Shown: positions 44,948 to 54,966, counted from the first letter of the stretch. The stretch is 64,000 nucleotides of DNA from Achromobacter pulmonis (GCF_902859765.1 NZ_CADIJV010000001.1:248001-312000); one strand, 5' to 3'. Notes: generated by a model not told the origin, from the letters alone. Translations and numbers: made by a program.

Positions 44948-47104
44948 ATGTTCAACAAAGTGACAAAATCGTTCCAGTACGGCCAGCACACGGTCGTCCT
45001 GGAAACCGGCGAAATCGCTCGCCAGGCCTCCGGCGCCGTGGTGGTGTCGATCGAGGACACCGTCGTCCTGGCCACTGTCGTGGCCTCCAAGAAGGCCAAG
45101 CCGGGCCAGACGTTCTTCCCGCTGACCGTCGACTACATCGAAAAGACCTACGCCGCCGGCCGTATCCCCGGTGGTTTCTTCAAGCGCGAAGGCAAGCCGT
45201 CCGAAAAGGAAACGCTGACCTCGCGCCTGATCGACCGTCCCCTGCGTCCGCTGTTCCCCGAAGACTTCTACAACGAAGTCCAGGTGGTCATCCACACGCT
45301 GTCGGTCAATCCTGAAATCGATCCCGACATTCCCGCCATGATCGGCGCGTCCGCCGCGCTGGCCATCTCGGGCATCCCCTTCAATGGCCCGATCGGCGCC
45401 GCCCGCGTGGGCTACATCGACGGCCAATACGCCATCAACCCGACCGCTTCGCAGCTCAAGTCCTCGGCGCTGGACCTGGTGGTGGCCGGCACTGAAAACG
45501 CCGTGCTGATGGTGGAATCGGAAGCCGACCAGCTGTCCGAGGAAATCATGCTGGGCGGCGTGGTCTACGGCCACGAGCAGATGCAGGCCGTCATCAACGC
45601 CATCCACGAACTGGTCAAGGACGCCGGCAAGCCCGATTGGGACTGGCAGCCGCCCGCCAAGGACGAGGCCCTGATCGCCGCCGTCACCGCGGCCGCCCAG
45701 GAAGGCCTGAACGCCGCCTACCAGATCCGTGAAAAGCAGGCCCGCACCACCAAGCTGCGCGAAGTCTACGCCGACGTCTCGGCCAAGCTGAACGCCGCCG
45801 CCGCCGATAAGGGCGAGCCGGCGCCGGACGCCGTCACGGTCGACAACATCCTGTTCTCGCTGGAATCGGCCATTGTCCGCGGCCAGATCCTGAACGGCGA
45901 ACCGCGCATCGACGGCCGCGATACCCGCACCGTGCGTCCCATCAGCGTGCGCCTGGGCGTGTTGCCCCGCGCGCACGGCAGCGCCCTGTTCACCCGTGGT
46001 GAAACCCAGGCGCTGGTCGTGGCCACGCTGGGCACCAAGCAGGACGAGCAGATCATCGACGCGCTCATGGGCGAATACCGCGACCGCTTCATGCTGCACT
46101 ACAACATGCCTCCGTTCGCCACCGGCGAAACCGGTCGCATCGGCGTGCCCAAGCGTCGTGAAATCGGCCACGGCCGCCTGGCCAAGCGCGCGCTGATCCC
46201 GCTGCTGCCGGCTCCGGAAGACTTCCAGTACACCATCCGTATCGTGTCGGAAATCACCGAGTCCAACGGCTCGTCGTCGATGGCTTCGGTCTGCGGCGGC
46301 TCGCTGGCCATGATGGACGCCGGCGTGCCGGTCAAGGATCACGTGGCCGGCGTGGCCATGGGCCTGATCCTGGACGGCGGCAAGTTCGCCGTGCTGACCG
46401 ACATCCTGGGTGATGAAGATCACCTGGGCGATATGGACTTCAAGGTCGCGGGCACCGAGAACGGCGTCACCGCGCTGCAGATGGACATCAAGATCCAGGG
46501 CATCACCAAGGAAATCATGCAAGTGGCGCTGGCGCAGGCCCGCGAAGGCCGCCTGCACATCCTGGGCAAGATGAAGGAAGCGCTGGACGGTTCGCGCGGC
46601 GAGCTGTCGGCTTTCGCCCCGCGCATGCTGACCATCAAGATCAACCCCGAGAAGATCCGCGACGTGATCGGCAAGGGCGGCGCCACCATCCGCGCGCTGA
46701 CCGAAGAGACCGGCACGCAGATCGACATCTCCGACGACGGCACGATCGTGATCGCCAGCGTCGACGAAGCGCAGGCCAAGGAAGCCCAGCGCCGTATCGT
46801 CGAGCTGACCGCCGACGTCGAAGTGGGCCAGATCTACGACGGCTCGGTGCTGCGCCTGCTGGACTTCGGCGCCATCGTGCAAGTGCTGCCGGGCCGTGAC
46901 GGCCTGCTGCACATCTCGGAAATCGCCAATTACCGCATCGCCAACATCAACGATGTGCTGAAGGTCGGCCAGCAGGTCCGCGTCAAGGTCATCGAGGCCG
47001 ACGACAAGGGCCGCCTGCGCCTGTCGATCAAGGCTATCGGCGGCATCGAGCAGCAGCAACCTGCTGCCGAAGCCGCTCCGCAAGCGGAACCGCAAGCCGA
47101 ATAA
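44948..47104 (+). CDS. pnp: polyribonucleotide nucleotidyltransferase (PNPase)
   Basis: PNPase degrades RNA 3' to 5' with phosphate and is part of the degradosome. The 718-residue protein contains two RNase PH-type cores (the second with [16 protein letters not shown] and [19 protein letters not shown]), a KH domain (about 555-615, [20 protein letters not shown]) and an S1 domain (about 620-690, [20 protein letters not shown]). The active-site [10 protein letters not shown] is present. A Gln/Glu/Ala-rich tail ends the protein. It follows rpsO and ends at a strong terminator. Confidence 0.98.
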   Translation: MFNKVTKSFQYGQHTVVLETGEIARQASGAVVVSIEDTVVLATVVASKKAKPGQTFFPLTVDYIEKTYAAGRIPGGFFKREGKPSEKETLTSRLIDRPLRPLFPEDFYNEVQVVIHTLSVNPEIDPDIPAMIGASAALAISGIPFNGPIGAARVGYIDGQYAINPTASQLKSSALDLVVAGTENAVLMVESEADQLSEEIMLGGVVYGHEQMQAVINAIHELVKDAGKPDWDWQPPAKDEALIAAVTAAAQEGLNAAYQIREKQARTTKLREVYADVSAKLNAAAADKGEPAPDAVTVDNILFSLESAIVRGQILNGEPRIDGRDTRTVRPISVRLGVLPRAHGSALFTRGETQALVVATLGTKQDEQIIDALMGEYRDRFMLHYNMPPFATGETGRIGVPKRREIGHGRLAKRALIPLLPAPEDFQYTIRIVSEITESNGSSSMASVCGGSLAMMDAGVPVKDHVAGVAMGLILDGGKFAVLTDILGDEDHLGDMDFKVAGTENGVTALQMDIKIQGITKEIMQVALAQAREGRLHILGKMKEALDGSRGELSAFAPRMLTIKINPEKIRDVIGKGGATIRALTEETGTQIDISDDGTIVIASVDEAQAKEAQRRIVELTADVEVGQIYDGSVLRLLDFGAIVQVLPGRDGLLHISEIANYRIANINDVLKVGQQVRVKVIEADDKGRLRLSIKAIGGIEQQQPAAEAAPQAEPQAE

Positions 47105-47129
47105 GGCCGGCCTTTCCGCGTGAGTAAAG

Positions 47130-47154
47130 CGGCGCCGTCAGGCGCCGTTTTTTT
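47130..47154 (+). terminator. terminator after pnp
   Basis: CGGCGCC-GTCA-GGCGCCG (47130-47147) followed by seven T residues. Confidence 0.9.
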
Positions 47155-47313
47155 ACGCCCGGCTGCGGCCTTGATTCATCTTCTTTCGTCTTCGAATACC
47201 GGGTATCTCCCATCTTCGCGCGCCTTACGGTAAAGTCTTGCGCGTGATACCAACGCCAGCACGGCGCGAGCCGGCAAGGGCGCCACGAAAAGGGGGATTC
47301 GGATGGGTCGAGC

Positions 47314-48042
47314 ATGACGCGAGGGCGAGGATACGCCACGCTGGCGGCCGTGCTGCTGGGATCGCTGTTGGCCGGATGCATGTCCGCGCCAGGGCCGGGC
47401 CAGGGGTCGCCCAAGGGCGAAAGCATGTCGGCTGACCAGTTCGTCCAGACCGATTTCAACCGTACCGTCACCCTTGAGGTGCGCGACAACCTGGCCAGCC
47501 TCTACAGCCTGCTGGACAAGCTCTATCGGCGCAATCCCCGCGAATGGCGCAAGACCGGCGTGGCCGACCATGCCACCGCGGTGGCTCGGGTCAAGCATGC
47601 GATCGAGGTGCGCGTCCCGCCGGCCGATCTGGCCGGCCTGCATGACATCCAGATCCTGGCCGTCTCGCTCGATCCCAATTACAGCGGCGACCGCGTCGGC
47701 GCCTTCATCTACGGGCTGGCCGACACCATTATCGCCGCGCACAACGGCAAGACGCGCCTGTATGCCACCGACGCGCTCGACGGGCAGCGGGTCTACAATG
47801 CGGCACGGAATGTCGAGGCGGCGGCCTGGTTGCTGGCGTCGCGCCGCAACAGCCTGGGCGAACCGCTGTTGCTGGCCAACGAGATTTCACCGCAGGCCAC
47901 CAACCTCAGCTTCGAGCGCGAGTTCGGCGCCATCATCGGCCGGCTCGATCTGATCGCCAACCTGCTTGGCGAGAACTCGCGGCGCATCGGCATCAATTAC
48001 GCGCAAGGGCTTTTGCTGTTCAATTTCCTGCCGGTGCGCTAA
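47314..48042 (+). CDS. predicted lipoprotein of unknown function
   Basis: A 242-residue lipoprotein with a good lipobox (LLGSLLAGCMSAPG; Cys22). The mature part is helical: VRDNLASLYSLLDKLYRRNP, VKHAIEVRVPPADLAGLHD, LDPNYSGDRVGAFIYGLADT and a C-terminal LLGENSRRIGINYAQGLLLF. It resembles conserved hypothetical lipoproteins of Burkholderiales; I cannot assign a role. It starts 210 bases after pnp, beyond the terminator, and is followed after 15 bases by the threonine ammonia-lyase gene, possibly in one transcript. Confidence 0.8.
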   Translation: MTRGRGYATLAAVLLGSLLAGCMSAPGPGQGSPKGESMSADQFVQTDFNRTVTLEVRDNLASLYSLLDKLYRRNPREWRKTGVADHATAVARVKHAIEVRVPPADLAGLHDIQILAVSLDPNYSGDRVGAFIYGLADTIIAAHNGKTRLYATDALDGQRVYNAARNVEAAAWLLASRRNSLGEPLLLANEISPQATNLSFEREFGAIIGRLDLIANLLGENSRRIGINYAQGLLLFNFLPVR

Positions 48043-48057
48043 CAGGATTTTTTCATC

Positions 48058-49275
48058 GTGATCGATATCGCTTCCATCCAGACCGCCCGCGAGAACCTGC
48101 GCGGCCAGGTGCTCAAGACGCCGTTTACCCTGTCGCGCACGCTGTCCGACATCTTCGGCGCCGAGATCTGGCTGAAGTTCGAGAACCTGCAGTTCACCGC
48201 CAGTTTCAAGGAGCGCGGCGCGCTCAATCGCATGCTGACGCTGTCGGACGAGGAACGCCGCGCCGGTGTGATCGCTGTGTCGGCCGGCAACCACGCGCAG
48301 GGCGTGGCCTACCACGCGCAGCGCATGGGCGTGCCGGCGGTGATCGTGATGCCGCGCTTCACGCCGACCGTGAAGATCGCCAACACGCGCCGCTTCGGCG
48401 CCGAGGTGGTGCTGGCCGGCGATACCTTCGATGACGCCAAGGCGCATGGTTACGAATTGGCCAGGCAGCGCGGGCTGATCATGATCCATCCCTATGATGA
48501 CGAAGCCGTGATTTCCGGGCAGGGCACGGTGGCGCTGGAGATGCTGGAAGACCAGCCGCAACTGGACACGCTGGTGATCGCCATCGGCGGCGGCGGCCTG
48601 ATCGCGGGCATCGCCACCGCGGCCAAGGCGCTCAAGCCGGGTATCGAGATCATCGGCGTGCAGACCGAACGCTTTCCCGCCATGTACGCCGCGGTCAAGG
48701 GCGTATCGATGGAACAGGGCCAGTACACCATCGCCGAAGGCATCGCGGTCAAGTCGCCCGGCGCGCTGACGCAGCCGATCGTCAGCCAGTTGGTCGACCA
48801 GATCGAACTGGTCAGCGAGGCCGACATCGAGCATGCCATCGTGGTGCTGCTGGAAATCGAGAAGACCGTGGTCGAAGGCGCGGGCGCCGCCGGCCTGGCG
48901 GCTTTGTTGCGGGCCCAGGAAGCGGGCAGCGAACAGTTCAAGGGCAAGCGCATCGGCCTGGTGCTGACCGGCGGCAACATCGACCCCCTGATGCTCGGCG
49001 AGCTGATCGAGCGCGGCATGGTGCGCGCCGGGCGCCTGGCGCGCATCCGCGTCGACCTGCGCGACCTGCCGGGCGCGCTGGCGCACGCCACCAAGCTGAT
49101 CGCCGACGCCCAGGCCAACATCACCGAGGTGCATCACCAGCGCGCGTTCACCTCACTGCCGGTGCGCAACGTGGAAGTGGACTTCGTGCTGCAGACGCGC
49201 GGCCCGGAGCACATCCAGGAAGTGATCGATATCCTGAATGCGGCCGGTTTCGCGGCCAGCAACCACGACCATTGA
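48058..49275 (+). CDS. threonine ammonia-lyase (single C-terminal ACT form)
   Basis: This PLP enzyme converts threonine to 2-oxobutyrate and ammonia, feeding isoleucine synthesis or threonine breakdown. The 405-residue protein has PLP Lys51 (FTASFKERGALNRML), SAGNHAQGVAYHAQRM, the glycine loop IAIGGGGLIAGIA and a single C-terminal ACT domain (RIRVDLRDLPGALAHATKLI to the end). This intermediate form is shorter than IlvA with two ACT-like regions and longer than TdcB. The GTG at 48058 gives the usual N-terminus and has an AGGA about 10 bases upstream. Confidence 0.93.
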   Translation: MIDIASIQTARENLRGQVLKTPFTLSRTLSDIFGAEIWLKFENLQFTASFKERGALNRMLTLSDEERRAGVIAVSAGNHAQGVAYHAQRMGVPAVIVMPRFTPTVKIANTRRFGAEVVLAGDTFDDAKAHGYELARQRGLIMIHPYDDEAVISGQGTVALEMLEDQPQLDTLVIAIGGGGLIAGIATAAKALKPGIEIIGVQTERFPAMYAAVKGVSMEQGQYTIAEGIAVKSPGALTQPIVSQLVDQIELVSEADIEHAIVVLLEIEKTVVEGAGAAGLAALLRAQEAGSEQFKGKRIGLVLTGGNIDPLMLGELIERGMVRAGRLARIRVDLRDLPGALAHATKLIADAQANITEVHHQRAFTSLPVRNVEVDFVLQTRGPEHIQEVIDILNAAGFAASNHDH

Positions 49276-49276
49276 G

Positions 49277-49972
49277 TCACGCGCGGCCCAGTTCCGGGTC
49301 GCGTCCCACCTGGTTCTTGAGCCGGTACAGCCGCTCGCGATGCAAGGTCGCGGCCAGGGGCTCGGGGTCGCGCCCCAGTGCGACGTAGTCCGCCGGAATC
49401 TGCGCGATGGCCGCGCGCATGCGCTCGGCGCCGTCCTGCCACCACTGCGCCAGCATGCGGTCCGGGTTGTACACGTCCAGCCCTTGCCGGCGCAGCTCCG
49501 AGCGATTGAAATCCTTCAGGTTCCAGGTCAGCACCTGCACCACGGGTGTTTGTGGCAGGCCGCAGCGCGCGCGGCGCGCCAGGCCGGCGGCGATGACATG
49601 GAAGTCCTTGGGGTCGCTGTAGCGCAGCGCGGCTTCGTAGACCTGCGTGTCGCGCTCGCTGGCCTGCGGGAAGCGGGCGTTCATCTCGGCCCAGAATTCG
49701 GCCATGACCTCGGGCGGAATGTCCCAGATGCGGCAGGCATTGCGGCGCCACTCCTCGCCGATGCGTTCGGTCCAGACCGGCTGGAACACGCCGGCCTCGG
49801 CCAGGCGCAGCAGCAGGCGGCGCAGGATGCCGGACATGAGGACGCAGGCGTCCAGGACGATGAAGGGCGGAGTGGCGTTAGGAATGGTCAAGGCAGGCGA
49901 AGCGTTCGGAGCGGCCGGGATGCGGCCGCGACCGTGCAGTGTAAGCGCTTGCGCTGGGTGGCCGGTCTTCAA
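49277..49972 (-). CDS. PIN-domain protein
   Basis: A PIN-type nuclease fold. Acidic residues of the active site can be placed: PFIVLDACVLMSGILRRLLL (first Asp), ERIGEEWRRNA, RYSDPKDFHVIAAGLARR and VLTWNLKDFNRSEL. It resembles chromosomal PIN proteins rather than a small VapC, and no antitoxin gene lies beside it. The start is uncertain: TTG 49972 overlaps the esterase stop as TTGA and gives 231 residues, while TTG 49891 gives 204 and places the first active-site Asp near residue 14, as is usual for PIN domains. The first 27 residues of the long form look like untranslated sequence. It could be a tRNA- or mRNA-cleaving RNase. Confidence 0.78.
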   Translation of the reverse strand: MKTGHPAQALTLHGRGRIPAAPNASPALTIPNATPPFIVLDACVLMSGILRRLLLRLAEAGVFQPVWTERIGEEWRRNACRIWDIPPEVMAEFWAEMNARFPQASERDTQVYEAALRYSDPKDFHVIAAGLARRARCGLPQTPVVQVLTWNLKDFNRSELRRQGLDVYNPDRMLAQWWQDGAERMRAAIAQIPADYVALGRDPEPLAATLHRERLYRLKNQVGRDPELGRA

Positions 49973-50916
49973 GGCTGAATCGCGATTTCCAGCGCGCGTT
50001 CCAGCGACGCCCGGATCATCTCGCCGTGGCCGAACTGCGGGAAGGCTTCATAGCTGGCGTCGGCGCCCGCCGACTGCAGGCCCTGGGCCATCTCGCGCAC
50101 GGCGGCGCGCGGATCTTCGCTCGTGGCGGGCACAGCGCCGCCGGGCGTGGGACGGCTGGGATCGCGCGGCTTGGTGCCGACCAGGATGGCCACCCGCTTG
50201 CCGGCGGCCTTGCGGGCGTCGAACCGCCGCCATTCCTGGATCAGCGCGCCGTCGTGCCACCAGGCCGAGGGGTCGCCGACGATATAGCGGGAGAAGGCCC
50301 GCGGCTGCGTGAAGAGCACGTGCAGCGCGAAGAGCCCGCCGTATGAATGGCCCCACAGGTATTCACGTTCCGGGTCGATGGCGGCGCGTTCGCGCACCAG
50401 CGGTTTGACCTGGGCGCGGATGAACGCCAGGAAAATGTCGGCGCCGCCGCCGACGCGGCCGCGCACCACGGGGCCGGGCACCGGCTTGCCGTTCTCGAAT
50501 ACTGGCGGGGTGTAGTCATAGGCCCGCGACACGACGTCGTTGCGCGTGTCGACGTCGTAGCCCAGCGCGACCAGCACCGGCGCGTGGCCCTGGCCCAGCT
50601 TGTCCAGGTCGGCCGGCGTCAGCGTGGCCAGGGCGGCGTTGCCGTCCAGCATGTAGAGCGCCGGGCTGCCCCCGCTAGCGGGGGCCTTTCTGGGGATGGC
50701 GATCTGGATACGGTAGTGGCGCTTGCCGTCGTCCGATGCCAGATTGTGTGTTTCGTAGCGGTAGACCGCCGAGGGACGATCGGCCACGGTTTCCCCCAGT
50801 GGCTGCATGCCCGGACGCAGCGGCGCGTCCGGCGCGGCCGCCGGCGCTTGCGCGGCTGTGGCCAGGATGCACGCCAGCACGGCGGCGGAAATCGGATGCG
50901 GGATCTTGTTTTTCAT
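49969..50916 (-). CDS. exported alpha/beta-hydrolase of the siderophore-esterase (IroE/BesA) type
   Basis: A 315-residue protein with a signal peptide (AAVLACILATAAQAPA). The nucleophile is Ser191 in WGHSYGGLFALHVLF; MLDGNAALATL, a GDPSAWWHDG segment and the late QFGHGEMI histidine complete the pattern of the COG2819 esterases, such as periplasmic IroE, that hydrolyse tricatecholate siderophores. It starts seven bases after the TonB-dependent siderophore receptor in an iron-starvation operon, so it probably linearises or trims the imported siderophore in the periplasm. Substrate is inferred. Confidence 0.88.
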   Translation of the reverse strand: MKNKIPHPISAAVLACILATAAQAPAAAPDAPLRPGMQPLGETVADRPSAVYRYETHNLASDDGKRHYRIQIAIPRKAPASGGSPALYMLDGNAALATLTPADLDKLGQGHAPVLVALGYDVDTRNDVVSRAYDYTPPVFENGKPVPGPVVRGRVGGGADIFLAFIRAQVKPLVRERAAIDPEREYLWGHSYGGLFALHVLFTQPRAFSRYIVGDPSAWWHDGALIQEWRRFDARKAAGKRVAILVGTKPRDPSRPTPGGAVPATSEDPRAAVREMAQGLQSAGADASYEAFPQFGHGEMIRASLERALEIAIQP

Positions 50917-50923
50917 GAGAGGC

Positions 50924-53380
50924 CTACCAGTTGTAGTTCAGGGTCGCCGAGATAGTGCGCCGCGCGCCGTAGTAGCAGCTGGCGCTACCCGAGCAGCTTG
51001 CGAGATATTCCTTGTCGGTCAGGTTGCTGGCGTTGAGGGAGAATTTCAGGCCCTTCAGGCTGGGAGATACCGCGCCCAGATCGTAGCGTATGGCGGCGTC
51101 GATCAGGTTCACCGAGGGGCTGCGGTACTCGTTGGCGGTGTCGCCGTAGCTGCTGCCGGTATGGCGCAGGCCGGCGCCCAGGCTCAGGCCCGGGGCGATG
51201 TCCTGTGGCAGGCGATAGTCCAGCCACAGGTTGTAGCTGCGGCGCGGCACGCGCGGCAGTTCGTTGCCCTGCTCCGTGCCATTGCTCTGGGTGACTTCGC
51301 TGCGCATCAGGGTGGCCGAGGCCACGACCGTGATGTTGTCGGTCAGCGCGAAGTTGCCTTCCAGCTCCAGGCCGCGGACGCGGCCTTCGCCGGTCTGGAC
51401 CTGGCATTGGCGGCCGTTGCACAAATGCGTGGGATCGGGGTCCGGTGTGGTGAGGTTCCGCTGCTTGATTTCATACGCCGAGAACGTGATCATGCTGCGC
51501 GAACCCGGCGGTTGGTACTTGATGCCGACCTCGGCCTGTTTGCCCTCGGTCGGCTTGAAAGGCCGGTCCTCGAAACCGACCCCGTTGACCGGCTCAAACG
51601 ACGTGGCATAGCTGGCATAGGGCGCCAGGCCGTTCTCGAACAGATAGACCGCGCCGGCGCGCCACGTGGTGGCTTCGTCGTCGTAATGCGTCTTGGCGCC
51701 GGTGGCGCGCACCAGCGAATTGTCCCGCGACCAGTCGTGGCGCAGGCCCAGCGTGGCGGCCCATGGACCCCAGCGGATCTGGTCCTGCGCGTAGATGCCG
51801 GTCTGCTCGCTGTCGCTGCGCCGGCTGGGCGTCATGGCGCTCATGACGACGGGGCTGCCGTAGACCGGGGCGAAGACGTCGAGCGAGGAAGCCCGGCCGG
51901 ACGCTTGCGCCACGCGGATAGTCTGGGTGCGATAGTCCAGGCCCGTGAGAAGGGTGTGTTCGGTCCGGCCCAGGCCGAAATCGAACTGGGCGTTGTTGTC
52001 GGCCGTGAAGCCTTCCGAGCGGATCTGGTTGCTGGACGCCGTGCGCCGCAGCGTGCGGCCGTCGGCCTGCAGGTCGCCCTGGCGCGAGACGCCGGCGTTG
52101 TCGGTATCCACCCGCATGTAGCGCAGCTTCTGGCCGAGCTTCACCTGATCGGTCAGGGCGTGGCTGAATTCATAGCCGATGGCATATTGCGTGCGGTCGT
52201 AGCGGTTGAAGCCGGGTTCGCCCAGGAAGCGGTCGGAACCGAAGCGGCCGTAGGCGGTCGCGTGATACGTGCCGTGGGAAGGCAGGAACTGGTAGGTGCT
52301 GCCGCCGCGGTCCTGCTGATAGTTGGCCAGCAGGGTCAACGACGTGCGCGCCGACGGCCGCCAGGTCAGGCTGGGCGCCAGCATCACGCGGTTCAGTTCC
52401 ACGTAGTCGACCTGGGTGTCGGCGTGATAGGCGGTGCCCACCACGCGGTACAGCCATTCGCCAGAGTCGCCCATCGGTCCGCTGACGTCGGCGTTCAGGC
52501 GGGCCAGGCCGTCGGTGTCGGTGCCGACTCCGATCTCGCCGCGCGCGTAATCGGTGGGCCGCTTGCTCACCACGTTGACGAGCCCGCCCGGCGCGATCCG
52601 GCCGTACAGCACCGATGAGGGGCCGCGCAGCACTTCGACCCGATCCAGGCCGAAGCCGTCGAACTGGGTGGCCGAGGCGGTCGCGCCGCTGCTGCTGCCC
52701 GGCGGACGCAGGCCGTCCAGGTAGAGGTTGTTGGCGAAGCTGCCCGTGCGGAAGCCGCGCACGGAAATCTCGTCGACGCGGCTGTCCACGCCATACGAGC
52801 CTACCGAGACGCCGGCGCTGTAGCGCAGGGCTTCGGCGGTGTTCTTCGCGCCGATCATGTCCATCAGCTCGCGGTTGACCACGGACACGGATTGCGCGGT
52901 CTCGATGAGTGGCGTGGCGGTCTTGGTGCCCAGGCCGCTGTCCAGGGCCAACGGGCCGATGTCGCCCATGCCCTGGCCGGACACCGTCACGCTGGGCAGT
53001 ATGGCTGTGCCCGCGCCCACGGGCTCGGGCGCGCGTTCGATGCGGTAGCCCTCGCCATTGGCGTTGGGCACGGCCCGCAGCTTGCTGCCGCGTAGCAACT
53101 GTCGCAGCGCGTCCGCCACCGATCCCTGCAGACGCATGGCCGGCGCCTGTTTGCCGGCCGTGAGCGGCGGGGCGCTGATGATGGTCACGCGGGCGGCCTG
53201 GCCCAGGCGCAGGAGCGCGTCCTGCAAGGACAGCGCTGGCAGCGTGATATCCACCGGGGCGTTTTCCGCTGCCCGCGCAGGCGGCGTCGCGGCGAGCGCG
53301 GCGGCGCACAGAAGCAGGCAAAGCGCGGCTGGCTTGAAGCGGCGGATGCGGCCGCCGTCAGGAGAGAGTCGTTGGGACAT
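50924..53380 (-). CDS. TonB-dependent siderophore receptor with N-terminal signalling (STN) domain
   Basis: An 818-residue outer-membrane receptor. After the signal peptide (LCLLLCAAALAATPPARA) comes a secretin/TonB N-terminal signalling domain (about residues 43-112; LPALSLQDALLRLGQAARVT, SVADALRQLLRGSKLRAVPN), then the plug (SVVNRELMDMIGAKNTAEAL, RGFRTGSFANNLYLDGLRPP) and a 22-strand barrel ending in the required aromatic residue (LNYNW). The STN domain marks a transducer that signals through FecR to a FecI-type sigma factor, both encoded upstream. ATG 53380 is preferred; a TTG at 53422 would extend it by 14 residues. The FpvA/ferric-siderophore class is clear, the ligand is not. Confidence 0.95.
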   Translation of the reverse strand: MSQRLSPDGGRIRRFKPAALCLLLCAAALAATPPARAAENAPVDITLPALSLQDALLRLGQAARVTIISAPPLTAGKQAPAMRLQGSVADALRQLLRGSKLRAVPNANGEGYRIERAPEPVGAGTAILPSVTVSGQGMGDIGPLALDSGLGTKTATPLIETAQSVSVVNRELMDMIGAKNTAEALRYSAGVSVGSYGVDSRVDEISVRGFRTGSFANNLYLDGLRPPGSSSGATASATQFDGFGLDRVEVLRGPSSVLYGRIAPGGLVNVVSKRPTDYARGEIGVGTDTDGLARLNADVSGPMGDSGEWLYRVVGTAYHADTQVDYVELNRVMLAPSLTWRPSARTSLTLLANYQQDRGGSTYQFLPSHGTYHATAYGRFGSDRFLGEPGFNRYDRTQYAIGYEFSHALTDQVKLGQKLRYMRVDTDNAGVSRQGDLQADGRTLRRTASSNQIRSEGFTADNNAQFDFGLGRTEHTLLTGLDYRTQTIRVAQASGRASSLDVFAPVYGSPVVMSAMTPSRRSDSEQTGIYAQDQIRWGPWAATLGLRHDWSRDNSLVRATGAKTHYDDEATTWRAGAVYLFENGLAPYASYATSFEPVNGVGFEDRPFKPTEGKQAEVGIKYQPPGSRSMITFSAYEIKQRNLTTPDPDPTHLCNGRQCQVQTGEGRVRGLELEGNFALTDNITVVASATLMRSEVTQSNGTEQGNELPRVPRRSYNLWLDYRLPQDIAPGLSLGAGLRHTGSSYGDTANEYRSPSVNLIDAAIRYDLGAVSPSLKGLKFSLNASNLTDKEYLASCSGSASCYYGARRTISATLNYNW

Positions 53381-53479
53381 CGGTATGGGTTCTTCGGTTG
53401 GGGCCCGCGCAGCGGGCTTCAACTTGTCCTAACGAGCGGGCGTCGGGAACCTGCCGGAGATTTACATGTTGTTTCAGAA

Positions 53480-54412
53480 TCAAGCCGGTTCGACACGGAC
53501 CCAGTAGCGCGTGCGATACCGCACCCGCAGGCCCAACGTGACGGCCAGCGCCTCCAGGACCTGGTCCGTATCCTGGAGGCGGAAACTGCCGTTCACGCGC
53601 AGGGCGGCCACGCGCGCGTCGCATTGGACCAGGCCCGGCCGATAGCGCGCCAGTTCCGCGAGAAACGCCGCCAGCGGCATATCGTCGGCGATCAGCATGC
53701 CGTGCACCCAGGCGAACTCGCGCCCGGCCCAACCGGCCTCGTCTTCGATGCGGTGCGCCGAGAAGCGGCGCACGTCGCCTGCGCGCAGGTTCAGGCTGAG
53801 ATCGCCTCGGGTGGTGAGGACGGCCTCTCCCGCATCGAGCGCCACGCGCGTCAGCGGGCCTTGCGCGCGCACCGCCAGGTGCGCGCGCGTCGGCACGATG
53901 CAGCCGCCGCGGGTCAGCACGCGCAGCGCCGAGTCAGCGGCGCGGGTGTCCAGCATGATCTCGCCGTCGTGCAGTTCGATGTCCAGGCCGCGTTCGTCCT
54001 GCCTCAGGTCCAGCGCGGTGCCGGTGTTCATCATCAACGCCACTTTGTCGTTTAGCGCCAGGTTGCGCTGTTCGCCGGTTGCGCTGCGGTAGGCCGCGAA
54101 CCAGCCGGCTCCCTGTGCCTGGCGATAGAGCAGCGGGCTGCCCATCGCGATCCCGGCGCCGGCCGCCAGCAGCTTGAGCGTGCGCCGGCGCGCGTGGCGA
54201 AAGTCGATGGCCCCGAGCGCGGCGGCAGCGGCGTCGCCGCTCGCGGGCACGGCATCCTGCAGCAGCGCGAAGCGCCGCCAGACCTTGGCGTGCGAGGGCG
54301 ACGCTTCGTACCAGCGCTGCCAAGCCTGCCGCGTGGCGGCGCTGCCGTCCTGTTCCAGGCGCACCAGCCAGCCGGCGGCCTGCGCGACCACGTCGGGCTG
54401 GCGCCTAGACAT
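53480..54412 (-). CDS. FecR-family anti-sigma / signal transducer
   Basis: A 310-residue inner-membrane protein. The cytoplasmic N-terminal DUF4880 part reads AAGWLVRLEQDGSAATRQAW and WRRFALLQDAVPA; a transmembrane helix lies near residues 85-105 (LKLLAAGAGIAMGSPLLYR); the periplasmic FecR core includes RSATGEQRNLALNDKVALMM and AGEAVLTTRGDLSLNLRAGD. It transmits receptor occupancy to the FecI sigma factor. Its start overlaps the end of the sigma-factor gene by eight bases. Confidence 0.95.
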   Translation of the reverse strand: MSRRQPDVVAQAAGWLVRLEQDGSAATRQAWQRWYEASPSHAKVWRRFALLQDAVPASGDAAAAALGAIDFRHARRRTLKLLAAGAGIAMGSPLLYRQAQGAGWFAAYRSATGEQRNLALNDKVALMMNTGTALDLRQDERGLDIELHDGEIMLDTRAADSALRVLTRGGCIVPTRAHLAVRAQGPLTRVALDAGEAVLTTRGDLSLNLRAGDVRRFSAHRIEDEAGWAGREFAWVHGMLIADDMPLAAFLAELARYRPGLVQCDARVAALRVNGSFRLQDTDQVLEALAVTLGLRVRYRTRYWVRVEPA

Positions 54413-54926
54413 CGAGCGCGTGATAAAGGCGTTGCCAACCCTGGACCATGTCTTTCTGCACCACGTTGACCGTGATGTGCAGACGGCTCGCGATCGCCTC
54501 GTAGGACAGGCCCTGGAGGCGCGCCAGCAGGAACACTTCGCGCATGCGCCGCGGCATGCGGTCCAGCACCGCGCACACGGCCAGCAGTTGCTGCGACACC
54601 TGGGCCAGCATTTCGGGAGACGGGGAGAGCGGCTCGGGCTGTTGCGCCAGCGCGGCCAGGTAAGCGGTCTCCAGTTCGCGGCGCCGGTGGCGGTCGATCA
54701 GCAGGCGGCGGGCGATGGTGGCCAGGTAGCCGCGGTTCCAGCCGCGCGATTCCAGGTAGGTCTGGCGCAGCAGGCGTTCGAAGGTGTCCTGCACCAGGTC
54801 CCAGGCGTCGGCCGGGTGTCCGCCCGTCTGGCGCCGCATGAAGGCGAACAGCCAGGCGTGGTGTTCGCGGTACATCGACGCGACCAGGTTGGGATCGGCC
54901 GCCGCAGGATTTGAGGGCGCTTGCAC
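54405..54926 (-). CDS. FecI-type ECF sigma factor (iron-starvation class)
   Basis: An ECF sigma factor: region 2 YREHHAWLFAFMRRQTGGHP and DLVQDTFERLLRQ; region 4 LDRMPRRMREVFLLARLQGL, SYEAIASRLHITVNVVQKDM. The GTG at 54926 gives 173 residues, the usual length, and begins VQAPSNPAAADPN. The frame is open further upstream but that part includes the promoter, and an ATG at 54875 is too short. A Fur-box-like element lies just upstream. It would direct transcription of the receptor operon when the siderophore is bound. Confidence 0.93.
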   Translation of the reverse strand: MQAPSNPAAADPNLVASMYREHHAWLFAFMRRQTGGHPADAWDLVQDTFERLLRQTYLESRGWNRGYLATIARRLLIDRHRRRELETAYLAALAQQPEPLSPSPEMLAQVSQQLLAVCAVLDRMPRRMREVFLLARLQGLSYEAIASRLHITVNVVQKDMVQGWQRLYHALDV

Positions 54927-54941
54927 GATGATGAAAAAGAT

Positions 54942-54966
54942 TTGCGAATAGGAATCAGACGCAATT
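54942..54966 (-). promoter_or_regulatory. Fur-box candidate upstream of the sigma-factor gene
   Basis: TTTGCGAATAGGAATCAGAC and the following GCAATT resemble the GCGAATAAGAATGATTATC type of Fur sites in proteobacteria. Position, directly before a FecI-type sigma gene, fits iron repression. The match is imperfect. Confidence 0.4.
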
